NCBI GenBank assembly: GCA_002722295.1
Contig: PBLF01000021.1
Span: forward strand, 186,001-250,000
Direction of reading: 5' to 3'
DNA from: Stappia sp.
Lineage (GTDB): Bacteria; Pseudomonadota; Alphaproteobacteria; Rhizobiales; Stappiaceae
DNA length: 64,000 nt
Shown here: piece by piece, positions 38,993 through 48,932 of the stretch
Numbering within the stretch: the stretch's first letter is position 1
Layout: each line of letters starts with the position of its first letter
Made by a program: the position numbers and the translations under genes
The notes under the pieces: model-generated
Told to the model about the DNA's origin: nothing
Database searches by the model: none
The model's input: the letters and a program-made list of their open reading frames with translations, nothing else

Positions 38993-39868
38993 CTACCGTG
39001 AGGGCGAGGCATCTCCGGGAATGTCCGTCTGAAAGGTTACGGCACGTGCCCCTTCCACGAGCGTCAACTCGAGTGGACGCGATCCGTCATCGGCGGACTT
39101 CAAACCGGTGACGGGCAGCGTGAAGCGTGCCGATTTCCCCTTCCGCTCAAGCAGTCGCGGAACGGCATTGTAGGAACCCGGCGCTCCTTCCGCGAAAAGG
39201 TCGATGCTTGTGCCAGAGCCTGACAGATCCGCCTCGACGAGGATCGTGGATGCATCGGATCCGCCTGAGTCCTCGATCGTCACCGATACGATACGGGGCG
39301 CGGTGTCGTCCTGCGGGAGCGGGAGTTTCAACCGGGCGGACGCGATCTTCATCTGCTGTGTAAGGTCACGTTCTCCGGCAAGCGGAAGTTCGAGGTGCGC
39401 TTCGCCGGGCACACAGATATCGCTGCAGATGCCGAAACGGACGGTCGCGCGCAGGACAGCCGGATCTGCGGACCCGTCGGTGACCAGGTCGATGGGCAGG
39501 ACGACATGGTCCTTGTAGACGATCGACGTTGAATACCCGTCGTCATGGCGCTCTGGGGCGGGGTAGCGCAGTGTTGCTGCTTCCAGCCCCCTGGAGGCGG
39601 AGAAGTCGGCTTCCGTCGGAATGCCCGTCTCGCCGGGAAAGCGCCAGTAGGTGTGCCAGCCCGGCTCCATCTCGAATTCCAGCGCCGCGTCCGGCGGCGG
39701 CGACACTGCATCGCCCGCTCCCTGTTCCGGGGCGCCCGCCACGATCAGTCGAACGCGGGCACCGGCCACGGTCTCCCATGCGCCCGCACCGGCGTTCGCG
39801 GTTGCGAGGGGAGGCATGAAGAGCGCGAGGAAGAGAGCAAGAGCACCATTGAGAGTGCGAGACGTCAT
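38993..39868 (-). CDS. Periplasmic DsbD/ScsB N-terminal-domain-like protein
   Basis: A 291-residue exported protein with a signal peptide (1-25, ending ATANA). The fold looks like the N-terminal domain of DsbD/ScsB: FEMEPGWHTYWRFPGETG, then ATVRFGICSDICVPGEA, in which Cys148 and Cys152 form a CxxxC pair. There is no transmembrane electron-transfer domain, so it is a stand-alone receiver. A role in periplasmic thiol-disulfide exchange, perhaps for copper tolerance or cytochrome assembly, is inference. Its strand neighbour is a peroxiredoxin. Confidence 0.8.
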   Translation of the reverse strand: MTSRTLNGALALFLALFMPPLATANAGAGAWETVAGARVRLIVAGAPEQGAGDAVSPPPDAALEFEMEPGWHTYWRFPGETGIPTEADFSASRGLEAATLRYPAPERHDDGYSTSIVYKDHVVLPIDLVTDGSADPAVLRATVRFGICSDICVPGEAHLELPLAGERDLTQQMKIASARLKLPLPQDDTAPRIVSVTIEDSGGSDASTILVEADLSGSGTSIDLFAEGAPGSYNAVPRLLERKGKSARFTLPVTGLKSADDGSRPLELTLVEGARAVTFQTDIPGDASPSR

Positions 39869-40182
39869 GAGTTGAGCCCGGGTCCGGTTGGCCTTGGCCG
39901 GACCGGTTGCGGCACGGCGGCTGGCAGGCCCTCAGGAGTGCCGCAATTCCCGTGTCCGGTCCAGCTTCCGCCGGTCGCGGCGAGACCACAAGCGCGTGAA
40001 CGGCGAAGACCGGAGCGCGCGGGGCGGTTAACATCGCCCCGCCTTCGGCGTAAAGTCATGCGGAGGTGCCACGTGCAAGCTGCGGGAGACGCGACGTTTT
40101 CCCGCTCGCTCCCTGGCCGGTGCCTGAAACTGCGGCGTAGGCGGGCACGGAGCCGCGACCGCTCTTCACGGGATGATGCGAC
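39869..40182. other. Divergent promoter region with a GC hairpin
   Basis: Some 314 bases between the DsbD-like gene and yqgE. A perfect 8-bp stem with an 8-base loop containing GTTAAC lies at 40019-40042. Otherwise I see no gene or known RNA motif here. Confidence 0.5.
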
Positions 40183-40782
40183 ATGGTGCCGGATCACAAC
40201 ATGCCGAACTCGCTGGCAGGCCAGTTCCTGATCGCGATGCCGCAGATGGCGGATACGCGATTCGCCCATTCCGTGGTCTATCTTTGCGCCCATTCCGACG
40301 AGGGCGCGATGGGAATTGTCCTCAACCAGAAGACGCCGAGCCTGTCCTTCCCGGATCTTCTGCGCCAGCTCGAGATTGTCGATGGGGGGGCGGATATCGT
40401 CCTTCCCGCCCCGGCGGACCGCATGGAAGTCCATCGCGGCGGGCCGGTGGAGACCGGGCGGGGCTTCGTCCTGCACTCGGAGGACTATGTGGTCGCCAAT
40501 TCGACCATGGCGATCCAGGACGGCATATGCCTGACGGCGACGCTCGACATCCTGCGAGCGATCGTCGAGGGACGGGGGCCGCGCCGCGCCATGCTGGCGC
40601 TCGGGTATGCGGGCTGGGGTGCGGGGCAGCTCGAGACCGAACTTCAGGAGAACGGCTGGATCACCGGGCCGGCCGACAGCGAGATCATTTTCGACCCCGT
40701 GACGGAAGGCAAGTGGGATCGGGCCCTGGCCAAGATCGGCATCGATCCCGGCATGTTGTCCAGCGAGGCGGGACACGCCTGA
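40183..40782 (+). CDS. YqgE/AlgH family protein (DUF179)
   Basis: A 199-residue soluble protein with the family pattern [42 protein letters not shown] and [13 protein letters not shown]. Family members (AlgH, YqgE) have unknown biochemical function. The ATG at 40183 is taken; ATG at 40201 (MPNSLAG) is equally family-like. About 290 bases without an evident gene separate it from thrC. Confidence 0.93.
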   Translation: MVPDHNMPNSLAGQFLIAMPQMADTRFAHSVVYLCAHSDEGAMGIVLNQKTPSLSFPDLLRQLEIVDGGADIVLPAPADRMEVHRGGPVETGRGFVLHSEDYVVANSTMAIQDGICLTATLDILRAIVEGRGPRRAMLALGYAGWGAGQLETELQENGWITGPADSEIIFDPVTEGKWDRALAKIGIDPGMLSSEAGHA

Positions 40783-41076
40783 GCGGTGTGTCGCTTCCGT
40801 TGCCTTGCAGGCCGTGCAACCGCCTTGCCCGCTGGCGGGCGCGGGGATAGGGTGCGCGCATGGGCCGGGCGGCCCCTCCCGCGCGAGGCATGCGGTAGAG
40901 CCGGCCGTTTCCCTTTCTGCCGAGGCCGGTCCAAAGGGGCCGGACACTCGCGACCCGGCACGTCAGCCGGCGCGGGCGATCAAGCAGAACCTCGGGGTGC
41001 GGGACAGGCCCGACCCGGCAGGACGCCGGGCGTCGCCGGTTTCCCGACCGCCGACAGTCTGGAGGACCTCAGGGTC

Positions 41077-42498
41077 GTGAAATATGTGAGTACGAGGGGC
41101 GAGGCACCGGCGCTGGGGTTTGCCGATGTTCTCCTGACCGGTCTCGCCGCGGATGGTGGCCTTTATGTTCCGGCCGAGTGGCCGCGCCTGTCCCCCGGGA
41201 CGATCGCCGGATTTGCCGGGCGTCCCTATGCGGAGGTTGCCGAGGCGGTGATCGCCCCCTTCGTTGCCGGCGAAATCGCCCGTGACGATCTGGCCGCGAT
41301 GATCGACGAGGCCTACGCCGGCTTTCGCCACGAGGCGGTGACGCCGCTTGTGCAGATCGCTCCCGGCCGCTTTGTCCTTGAGCTGTTCCATGGCCCCACG
41401 CTCGCGTTCAAGGACGTGGCGATGCAGCTCCTCGGGCGCATGATGGATCATGTCCTCGCCGAGCGGGACCGGCGCGCGACCATCGTCGGCGCGACGTCCG
41501 GCGACACCGGCGGAGCGGCCATAGAGGCGTTCCGCGGACGCGACCGCACCGACGTCTTCATTCTCTTCCCCGATGGCCGGGTTTCCGATGTCCAGCGCCG
41601 TCAGATGACGACGCCCACGGATGCCAACGTGCACTCCCTGGCGCTTGAGGGAACCTTCGACGACTGTCAGGCGATCGTGAAGGGCATGTTCACCCATCCC
41701 GCCTTCCGCGACAGGGTGCAGCTTGCCGGCGTGAACTCGATCAACTGGGCGCGCATTGTCGCGCAGGTCGTCTACTATTTCGTCGCCGGTGTCGCGCTCG
41801 GCGCGCCGCATCGGCCGGTTTCCTTCACCGTGCCGACGGGCAATTTCGGCGATATCTTCGCCGCTCACGTCGCGGCGCGGATGGGGCTTCCGATCGAGAA
41901 GCTGGTGATCGCGACGAATGCCAATGACATTCTCGTTCGGACGCTGGAGACCGGCGCCTACACGATGAACGGCGTGGTGCCCACGTCCTCGCCGTCGATG
42001 GACATTCAGGTCTCGTCCAACTTCGAGCGTCTCCTGTTCGAGGCGCACGGGCGCGACAGTGACGCGGTGCGTGGCCTGATGGCGCGCCTTGCCCAGTCCG
42101 GCGGGTTCACGCTGGAGGACGGGGCGATGAAACGCATCCGCGACGAGTTCGCGGCCGGGCGCTGTGACGAGGCGGCAACGGCACGCACCATTGCCGATAC
42201 GCTTGCGCGCAGCGGGTATCTTCTCGATCCCCATACGGCGACGGGCGTTCACGTGGCGGGTCAGCTTTCCCAGTCGCCGACGCCCATGGTGGTCCTCGCG
42301 ACCGCGCATCCGGCCAAGTTCCCGGATGCGGTCGAGGCGGCAAGCGGCGTCCGGCCGGAACTGCCGGAGGAGTTGCAGCCGATGATGAGTGCGCCCGAGC
42401 GCATGGAACGCCTGCCGGCCGGACGCGAGGAGGTCGAGGCCCATGTGCTCGATCATGCCCGTGCCGCCCGCGAAACCAGCCCGGCGGAGGTGTCCTGA
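41077..42498 (+). CDS. thrC: Threonine synthase
   Basis: PLP enzyme that converts O-phosphohomoserine to threonine, 473 residues. It begins MKYVSTRGEAPALGFADVLL, the usual start for this group, and the PLP lysine is in TLAFKDVAMQ. SGDTGGAA and the glycine-rich phosphate loop PTGNFGDIFA are also present. The start is a GTG at 41077, with GGAGG about 11 bases upstream. The stop overlaps the next ATG by one base (TGATG). The enzyme for the preceding step, ThrB, is encoded at 47919-48884. Confidence 0.96.
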   Translation: MKYVSTRGEAPALGFADVLLTGLAADGGLYVPAEWPRLSPGTIAGFAGRPYAEVAEAVIAPFVAGEIARDDLAAMIDEAYAGFRHEAVTPLVQIAPGRFVLELFHGPTLAFKDVAMQLLGRMMDHVLAERDRRATIVGATSGDTGGAAIEAFRGRDRTDVFILFPDGRVSDVQRRQMTTPTDANVHSLALEGTFDDCQAIVKGMFTHPAFRDRVQLAGVNSINWARIVAQVVYYFVAGVALGAPHRPVSFTVPTGNFGDIFAAHVAARMGLPIEKLVIATNANDILVRTLETGAYTMNGVVPTSSPSMDIQVSSNFERLLFEAHGRDSDAVRGLMARLAQSGGFTLEDGAMKRIRDEFAAGRCDEAATARTIADTLARSGYLLDPHTATGVHVAGQLSQSPTPMVVLATAHPAKFPDAVEAASGVRPELPEELQPMMSAPERMERLPAGREEVEAHVLDHARAARETSPAEVS

Positions 42499-43781
42499 TG
42501 GATGTACGCGTGACCCGGCTCGAGAACGGTCTCACCGTCGTGACCGACACCCTGTCCCATCTGCGCACGGCCGCCCTGGGAATATGGATCGGCGCCGGCT
42601 CACGCTCCGAAACGGCCGAGCAGAACGGCATAACCCATCTGCTCGAACACATGGCGTTCAAGGGGACGGCAAAGCGCACGGCGCGCCAGATTGCCGAGGA
42701 AATCGAAGCGGTCGGAGGCGAGCTCAACGCGGCCACGAGCGTCGAGCATACGAACTATCATGCAAGGGTTCTGGCCGAGGATGTGCCGCTTGCGGTCGAG
42801 ATCCTGGCCGACATCCTTCAGAACTCGTCCTTCGACCCCGAAGAGCTGCTGCGCGAAAAGCATGTGATCCTGCAGGAGATCGGCGCCGCGCACGACACGC
42901 CCGACGACAAGGTCTTCGACCAGTTCCAGGAAACCGCCTGGTCGCGCCAGCCGCTCGGGCGGCCGATCCTGGGCACGCGCGAGACGGTCATGGGATTCAC
43001 GCCTGACGATCTGAGGGACTATCTGGCGACCCATTACCTGCCGGGCAACATGGTCCTCTCGGCGGCCGGCGCGGTCGATCATGATGCTTTCGTGGCCCTG
43101 GCGCGCGAGCATTTCTCCGCGCTCTCCGCGCGGCCCGCGCAAGCGCCGGTCGCGGCCCGCTATTCGGGAGGTGAGGCATATCTCGAGCGCGACCTGATGG
43201 AGGTTCAGCTCGTTCTCGGCTTCGAGGGACTCTCCTACGGCGATCCCGACTACTACGCGATCCAGACGCTGGCCTCGATCATGGGCGGGGGCATGTCGTC
43301 GAGACTGTTCCAGGAAATCCGCGAGCTGCGCGGCCTGTGTTACGCGATCTATTCCTTTCACTGGTCGTTCCAGGACACGGGCGTCTTCGCGATTCACGCG
43401 GCGACCGGCGAGGAAGATATCGCTGAGCTCTTTCCCGTCCTTCTGGACGAGATCGCCTCGGCTTCCGCATCGATCACCCAGGCCGAGCTCGATCGTGCCC
43501 GCGCCCAGATTCGCGCCGGCATCATGATGGCGATGGAAAGCCCCGCGGCGCGTGCCGGGCAGATCGCCCGCCAGTGGCTGATCCACGGCGAGATCCTGAG
43601 CCCGGAGGAGATCCAGGCTCGAATCGATGCCGTGACCCTCGAGGACATTCACCGTGTCGCGCGCACGACCTTCGCCAGCCGGGTGACACTTTCCACGATC
43701 GGCCCCAAGGGGGTACGCCTGAATCTCGAGACGGTCGAGGCGCACCTCGGGTCCGGGGTCCGGCGGGCGGTTGTCGGCTGA
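42498..43781 (+). CDS. M16 family peptidase, mitochondrial-processing-peptidase-like
   Basis: Zinc peptidase of 427 residues without a signal peptide. The zinc motif HLLEH is followed by MAFKGTAKRTARQIAEEIE and, downstream, the third ligand Glu in LREKHVILQEI. The glycine-rich GGGMSSRLFQEIRE region of the C-terminal domain is also present. It is the bacterial counterpart of mitochondrial processing peptidase beta. Its coupling to thrC by TGATG overlap is common in alphaproteobacteria as far as I recall. Substrates are not known. Confidence 0.94.
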   Translation: MDVRVTRLENGLTVVTDTLSHLRTAALGIWIGAGSRSETAEQNGITHLLEHMAFKGTAKRTARQIAEEIEAVGGELNAATSVEHTNYHARVLAEDVPLAVEILADILQNSSFDPEELLREKHVILQEIGAAHDTPDDKVFDQFQETAWSRQPLGRPILGTRETVMGFTPDDLRDYLATHYLPGNMVLSAAGAVDHDAFVALAREHFSALSARPAQAPVAARYSGGEAYLERDLMEVQLVLGFEGLSYGDPDYYAIQTLASIMGGGMSSRLFQEIRELRGLCYAIYSFHWSFQDTGVFAIHAATGEEDIAELFPVLLDEIASASASITQAELDRARAQIRAGIMMAMESPAARAGQIARQWLIHGEILSPEEIQARIDAVTLEDIHRVARTTFASRVTLSTIGPKGVRLNLETVEAHLGSGVRRAVVG

Positions 43782-43800
43782 CGTTTGACCGGGGGTCGCG

Positions 43801-44490
43801 ATGGCGTTCTTGCGGGCTTTCGGTACAACGGATGGAGTGCGGACCCTGAGAAGCGCACCGCAGGCCGGTGTTCCCGTGTTCCTGCGGCCTCCGCTGGCAC
43901 AAGACTATGTGCCCTGGGCCGCACTGAGGGCCGAGAGTCGCGACTTCCTGCAACCCTGGGAGCCGCTTTGGGCGCGCGACGAGTTGACGCGCGGAGCCTT
44001 TCGGCGTCGCCTGCGGCGCTATGCCCGCGAACAGCGGGAGGACAGGGCCTATCCGTTCTTCGTGTTCCGGGAGAGCGACGGGGAGTTGCTCGGCGGCGCG
44101 ACCCTGTCAAATGTGCGCAGGGGCGTTGCGATGGCCTGCACGCTCGGGTACTGGATGGGCGCGCCACATGCGGGCAAGGGTTACATGAGCGCGGCCGTGT
44201 CGCTGCTTCTGCCTTTCGCCTTTGGCGAGCTTCGACTCAATCGTGTCGAGGCGGCCTGCCTGCCGACCAATTCCGCCTCCCGGCGCCTCCTTGAAAAAGC
44301 CGGGTTTCAACGGGAAGGCTACGCTCGCCGCTACCTGCGGATTGCCGGCGAGTGGCGTGACCATGTGCTGTATGCATGTGTCGCCGGCGATGTCGAGGCC
44401 CGGGTCACCGGGTGCCTCTCGCCCGTCACGAACCATGCCCTGCCGTCCGTGCCGGGTGACGAACCGGGCCCGCCCGGTGACTTACTGTAA
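43801..44490 (+). CDS. GNAT N-acetyltransferase (RimJ/RimL-like)
   Basis: 229-residue acetyltransferase. Regions VFRESDGELLGGATLSNV, YWMGAPHAGKGYMSAAV (acetyl-CoA pyrophosphate loop, Q/RxxGxG-like) and VEAACLPTNSASRRLLEKAGF are typical of ribosomal-protein Ser/Ala N-acetyltransferases. It follows the M16 gene by 19 bases and is probably in the same operon as thrC. The real substrate is unknown. Confidence 0.88.
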   Translation: MAFLRAFGTTDGVRTLRSAPQAGVPVFLRPPLAQDYVPWAALRAESRDFLQPWEPLWARDELTRGAFRRRLRRYAREQREDRAYPFFVFRESDGELLGGATLSNVRRGVAMACTLGYWMGAPHAGKGYMSAAVSLLLPFAFGELRLNRVEAACLPTNSASRRLLEKAGFQREGYARRYLRIAGEWRDHVLYACVAGDVEARVTGCLSPVTNHALPSVPGDEPGPPGDLL

Positions 44491-44538
44491 GTTTCGCGGA
44501 GGCCGATTGGCGTCCGCTTCGATGAGAAAGCCAGACCT

Positions 44539-47427
44539 TTGCGGGAAATCCGATTGCGCCTCCTGATTCTCGTCTCGCTCGCGCTGACCGCGTGGCTCTC
44601 CGTCGCGTCCCCGTCGCATGCGCTGGAGGCGGTGGAGGTGCCTGCAAGCTCCGACGCGATCGATCTGACCCGCGCCGTGGAGCTCTACCCCAATTCGGGC
44701 CCGAGCCTTCAGGTGTCCACGGCGCCGGGCGCGGATGGCATCGTGCGCCGGATCGAGGTGAACTCGCTCGATGACGCCAACTCGAGCTGGGCCGTTTTCG
44801 CGCTGTCCAATCCGGGCGACGAGCAGATCGACCGGCTCATCGTCGCCCCCTTCTTCCAGCTCGTCGGCTCGCGGCTTGTATGGCCGGATCTGGGATCGTC
44901 GCGGATTGCATCGATCACCCCGAGCCAGGGCATCGCGCCGGAGCGTCAGTCGAGCCAGGAGGCGGACGTCTTCCTGGTCACGCTCGATCCGGGCGCCGTG
45001 GTCACCTATGTCGTCGAGCTGCGGAGCCCCTCGCTGCCGCAGATCCGCCTGTGGGAGCCCGACGTCTACAAGGACACGGTGAACGCCTATACGCTCTACC
45101 GTGGCATCATCCTCGGCATTTCCGGCCTGCTGGCCCTGTTCCTGACGATCCTCTTCGTCGTCAAGGGAACGATCATGTTCCCGGCGACGGCGGTGCTCGC
45201 CTGGTCGGTACTGTCGTATCTGACGATCGATTTCGGCTTCTGGAACAAGGTGCTGCAGATCACGCCGGGCGACGAGCAGCTCTACAGGGCCTGCGCCGAG
45301 GTCGGGCTGGCGGCGAGCCTCATCATCTTCCTCTACGCCTATCTCAACCTGAACCGGTGGCACATCCGCTACAGCCATCTGGCGCTGGCGACGCTGATCC
45401 TGGTTCTGGGGCTGCTCGGCGTTGCCGTCTGGGATCCGTCAGTCGCCGCCGGTATCGCGCGCATCTCGCTCGGCATCATCGGTGTTCTGGGCTTTGCCGT
45501 GATCGCAACACTGGCGGTTCAGGGATACGACCGGGCGATCATGCTCGTACCCACCTGGGTGCTGCTGCTGGCCTGGCTGACGGGCGCGGCCATGACGGTG
45601 ACGGGGATCCTTGCCAACGACATCGTCCAGCCGGCGCTTGCCGGCGGTCTGGTGCTCGTCGTCCTTCTCATCGGCTTCACGGTGATGCAGCACGCCTTCG
45701 CGGGCGGGGCGATCGCCCAGGGCCTGATCTCGGACGTGGAGCGTCGCGCACTTGCCTTCACCGGCTCCGGCGATATCGTCTGGGACTGGGACATCGACCG
45801 CGATCGCATTTCCACCGGCCACGAGGTGGAGGACCTTCTGGGACTCAAGCCGGGAGTGCTGGAAGGGCCAGCGCGCGACTGGCTCGACGTCATCCATCCC
45901 CAGGACCGCGACACCTTCCGCAGCACGCTCGATGCGGTGATCGACCTGCGCCGGGGGCGCGTTTCACAGGCATTCCGCCTGCGCTCCGAGGATGGCCACT
46001 ATCGCTGGTTCCGCCTGCGCGCCCGCCCCATCGTGGGCTCCGATGGCGAGGTGATCCGCTGTGTCGGGTCGCTGCTCGACATCACCGAGCAGAAGGTCAC
46101 CGAGGAGCGTCTCCTGCATGACGCCGTTCACGATAACCTGACCGGCCTTCCGAACCGCGAACTGTTCATGGACCGGCTTTCCGCGGCACTCGCACGTTCG
46201 CGTGCCGAGGGGCTTGGACGTCCGTCGGTGATCGTCTTCGATCTCGACCGTTTCAAGCAGGTCAATGATTCCATCGGGCTGTCGGCCGGCGACAGCATCC
46301 TGCTGACCATCGCGCGTCGTGTGTCGCGACAGTTGAAACCCCAGGACGCGCTGATGCGCCTTGGCAGCGACACCTACGCCCTCGTGCTTCTGTCGGAGCA
46401 GTCCGCCGACCGGATCGCGGCCTTTGCCGATGCGGTGCGGCGCGCGGTGCGCTCGCCGATCACCTTCGGCGAGCAGGAGGTGTTCCTGACCGCCTCGGTC
46501 GGCATCGCCATTCCCGACAGCAATCCGGTCGAGTCGGACGAACTGCTGCGGCAGGCCGACATGGCCATGAACCATGCCAAGCGCATGGGCGGAGACCGGG
46601 TGGAAGTGTTCCGCCCCACACTCCAGACCACCGGGTCAAACCGCATGGAGCTGGAGGCCGACCTGCGCAAGGCCCTGCAGACCGACGGGATTTCGGTTCA
46701 CTTCCAGCCGATCGTGCGCCTTGCCGACCGCTCCATCGCCGGTTTCGAGGTGCTGGCGCGCTGGAACCATCCCAAACGCGGTCCGATCTCGCCTTCGGAA
46801 TTCATTCCCATCGCCGAGCAGTCCGGCCTCATCAACGAGCTCGGCCTCTTCGTGCTCGACCGTGGCGCGCGCCAGCTCTCCGAGTGGCAGGCGGCTTACC
46901 GGCTGCCGGTTCCGCTGTTCGTGAGCGTGAACATTTCCTCGCTGCAGCTGCTGCGCCACGATCTCATCAATGATGTTAAGTCGGTGCTGTCGCGCTCGTC
47001 CCTTGCGCCCGGAACGCTCAAGCTGGAGCTGACGGAATCCGTGGTCATGGCCAATCCCGAGTATTCGGCGCGGATGCTGGAACGCCTGCGCCACCTCGGA
47101 GCAGGCCTCTCGCTGGACGATTTCGGCACGGGTTATTCCAGCCTGTCCTACCTCCAGCGGTTCCGCTTCGACACGATCAAGGTCGACCAGTCGTTCGTGC
47201 GGCCCAACGGGCGCAGCGCCCGTCCGGTCATCCTGCGCTCCATCGTTGCGCTGGGGCACGATCTTGGAATGCAGGTCGTGGCGGAAGGGGCGGAAAGCGA
47301 GTCCGACGCGCTCGAGCTGCATCAGCTTGGTTGCGAGTTCGCGCAGGGCTTCCTGTTCGGTCAGCCCATGGAGGTGTCCGAGGCGGGCAAGATGCTCGAC
47401 GCCGAGATGGAGACGCTCAGGAACTGA
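44539..47427 (+). CDS. Membrane c-di-GMP protein: 7TM sensor, PAS, degenerate GGDEF, EAL
   Basis: 962-residue signalling protein. A signal peptide (1-29) and an extracytoplasmic domain (to about 185) precede seven membrane helices (about 187-390). A PAS/PAC domain follows at about 405-520. The GGDEF site reads GSDTY (609-613), so cyclase activity is unlikely; the domain retains DNLTGLPNR and DLDRFKQVND. The EAL domain looks active: E737 in EVLAR, SVNISS, ELTES, DDFGTGYSS, KVDQSF and AEGAES are all present. It is therefore probably a c-di-GMP phosphodiesterase with a regulatory GGDEF. The start is a TTG at 44539. Confidence 0.93.
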   Translation: MREIRLRLLILVSLALTAWLSVASPSHALEAVEVPASSDAIDLTRAVELYPNSGPSLQVSTAPGADGIVRRIEVNSLDDANSSWAVFALSNPGDEQIDRLIVAPFFQLVGSRLVWPDLGSSRIASITPSQGIAPERQSSQEADVFLVTLDPGAVVTYVVELRSPSLPQIRLWEPDVYKDTVNAYTLYRGIILGISGLLALFLTILFVVKGTIMFPATAVLAWSVLSYLTIDFGFWNKVLQITPGDEQLYRACAEVGLAASLIIFLYAYLNLNRWHIRYSHLALATLILVLGLLGVAVWDPSVAAGIARISLGIIGVLGFAVIATLAVQGYDRAIMLVPTWVLLLAWLTGAAMTVTGILANDIVQPALAGGLVLVVLLIGFTVMQHAFAGGAIAQGLISDVERRALAFTGSGDIVWDWDIDRDRISTGHEVEDLLGLKPGVLEGPARDWLDVIHPQDRDTFRSTLDAVIDLRRGRVSQAFRLRSEDGHYRWFRLRARPIVGSDGEVIRCVGSLLDITEQKVTEERLLHDAVHDNLTGLPNRELFMDRLSAALARSRAEGLGRPSVIVFDLDRFKQVNDSIGLSAGDSILLTIARRVSRQLKPQDALMRLGSDTYALVLLSEQSADRIAAFADAVRRAVRSPITFGEQEVFLTASVGIAIPDSNPVESDELLRQADMAMNHAKRMGGDRVEVFRPTLQTTGSNRMELEADLRKALQTDGISVHFQPIVRLADRSIAGFEVLARWNHPKRGPISPSEFIPIAEQSGLINELGLFVLDRGARQLSEWQAAYRLPVPLFVSVNISSLQLLRHDLINDVKSVLSRSSLAPGTLKLELTESVVMANPEYSARMLERLRHLGAGLSLDDFGTGYSSLSYLQRFRFDTIKVDQSFVRPNGRSARPVILRSIVALGHDLGMQVVAEGAESESDALELHQLGCEFAQGFLFGQPMEVSEAGKMLDAEMETLRN

Positions 47428-47454
47428 GACCGGCTCGCCGGTTGTTCGTGAACG

Positions 47455-47922
47455 TCACTTCTTGTAGGGAGCCATGCCCTTGCGGGCCAGTTCGTCGGCA
47501 CGCTCGTTGTCGTCGTGACCGGCATGGCCCTTTACCCAGTGCCATGTCACGTCGTGGCGGTTGCGCGCGGCGTCCAGCGCCTGCCAGAGTTCGGCGTTCT
47601 TGACCGGCTTCTTGTCGGACGTCTTCCAGTCGTTGCGCTTCCAGTTGAACATCCACTTGGTGATGCCGTCGCGCACATAGGTGCTGTCGGTGTGCAGGTC
47701 GACCCGGCATGGCCGCTTGAGCGCGTTGAGCGCCTCAATCGCGGCCATGAGCTCCATGCGGTTGTTGGTGGTGCGCGTCTCGCCGCCGCAAAGCTCGCGC
47801 TCGTGCTCGCCGAACCGCAGCAGCGCCCCCCAGCCGCCGGGCCCCGGATTGCCCGAGCAGGCGCCGTCGGTGTGGATCGTGACCGGCTGGGCATCTTCGG
47901 GGATCTTCGCGGAGGCGCTCAT
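47455..47922 (-). CDS. rnhA: Ribonuclease HI
   Basis: Cleaves the RNA strand of RNA-DNA hybrids. The 155-residue protein has the DEDD carboxylates: [34 protein letters not shown] and [11 protein letters not shown], plus the basic handle region [12 protein letters not shown]. Its ATG overlaps the thrB stop by four bases, a frequent alphaproteobacterial pair. Confidence 0.97.
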   Translation of the reverse strand: MSASAKIPEDAQPVTIHTDGACSGNPGPGGWGALLRFGEHERELCGGETRTTNNRMELMAAIEALNALKRPCRVDLHTDSTYVRDGITKWMFNWKRNDWKTSDKKPVKNAELWQALDAARNRHDVTWHWVKGHAGHDDNERADELARKGMAPYKK

Positions 47923-48884
47923 GCCGACAGCCCGTAGTCGGCGGCGGTGACGACGCTCTGGTGGAAGCGCAGCTTGCGAAGGTACTCGCGCGGGTCCTTG
48001 GGCGTGACGAGCGCGCCCTCAGGCACGCGCAGCCAGTCGTGCAGACGCGTGAGCAGGAAGCGCAGGGCCGCGCCACGGGCCAGAAGCGGCAGGCTGTCGA
48101 ACTCGGCAGGGGTCAGTTCCCGCACGCTGCGGTAGCCGTTCAGGAGGGCTCGTGCCTTGGTGACGTTGAACGAAAGGTCCGGCTCGAAACACCATGCGTT
48201 GAGGCAGATGGCGAGGTCGTAGGCAAGCGCGTCGTTGCAGGCGAAATAGAAGTCGATCAGGCCCGAAAGTCGCTCGCCGATGAAGAACACGTTGTCGGGA
48301 AAGAGGTCTGCGTGGATGACGCCTGCGGGCAGATCGTCGGGCCATTTGGCCTCGAGCACGTCAAGTTCTTCCGTGAGTTCCCCGGCAAGACCTTCAACGA
48401 TCGTGTCCGCCTGGTCGCGTGACTGGGCGAACAGCGGCCGCCAGCTGCCTACCGACAGGACGTTGGGGCGAACAATCCCGAAATCGCGTCCGGCGTTGTG
48501 GAATTCGGCAAGCGTCTTGCCGAGTTCCGCGCAATGAACCCTTTGCGGGCGGCGTACCCACATGCCGTCGAGAAAGGTGATGACGGCTGCCGGACGCCCC
48601 GCGAGTGCGCCAAGCGTTTCCCCGGCACGGTTCGCCACCGGCTGCGGGCAGGATATGCCACGTGCCGCCAGGTGCTGCATCAGTCCGAGGAAGAAGGGCA
48701 GGTCCGCCGGTTCTACGCGTTTCTCGTAGAGCGTGAGGATGAAATAGCCCTGTCGCGTGTGAAGCAGGTAGTTGGAGTTCTCCACGCCCTCCGCGATGCC
48801 TTTCAGCGCGAGAACCTCGCCGATATCGTAGCCGGCAACGAAGCCGACCAGCTCCTCGTCGGAGACGTCCGTATAGACTGCCAT
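47919..48884 (-). CDS. thrB: Homoserine kinase (APH-fold ThrB)
   Basis: Phosphorylates homoserine for threonine synthesis. This 321-residue enzyme belongs to the aminoglycoside-phosphotransferase fold (ThrB2-like), not the GHMP kinases. The catalytic loop is [11 protein letters not shown] and the metal site is [10 protein letters not shown]. The beginning [22 protein letters not shown] is typical. The stop overlaps the rnhA ATG. It works with ThrC, encoded at 41077-42498. Confidence 0.96.
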   Translation of the reverse strand: MAVYTDVSDEELVGFVAGYDIGEVLALKGIAEGVENSNYLLHTRQGYFILTLYEKRVEPADLPFFLGLMQHLAARGISCPQPVANRAGETLGALAGRPAAVITFLDGMWVRRPQRVHCAELGKTLAEFHNAGRDFGIVRPNVLSVGSWRPLFAQSRDQADTIVEGLAGELTEELDVLEAKWPDDLPAGVIHADLFPDNVFFIGERLSGLIDFYFACNDALAYDLAICLNAWCFEPDLSFNVTKARALLNGYRSVRELTPAEFDSLPLLARGAALRFLLTRLHDWLRVPEGALVTPKDPREYLRKLRFHQSVVTAADYGLSA

Positions 48885-48932
48885 GTATTTTGTCGTCTTT
48901 CTTTCGGCCTTGGCTGTGCCAGGTCGTCAGGG

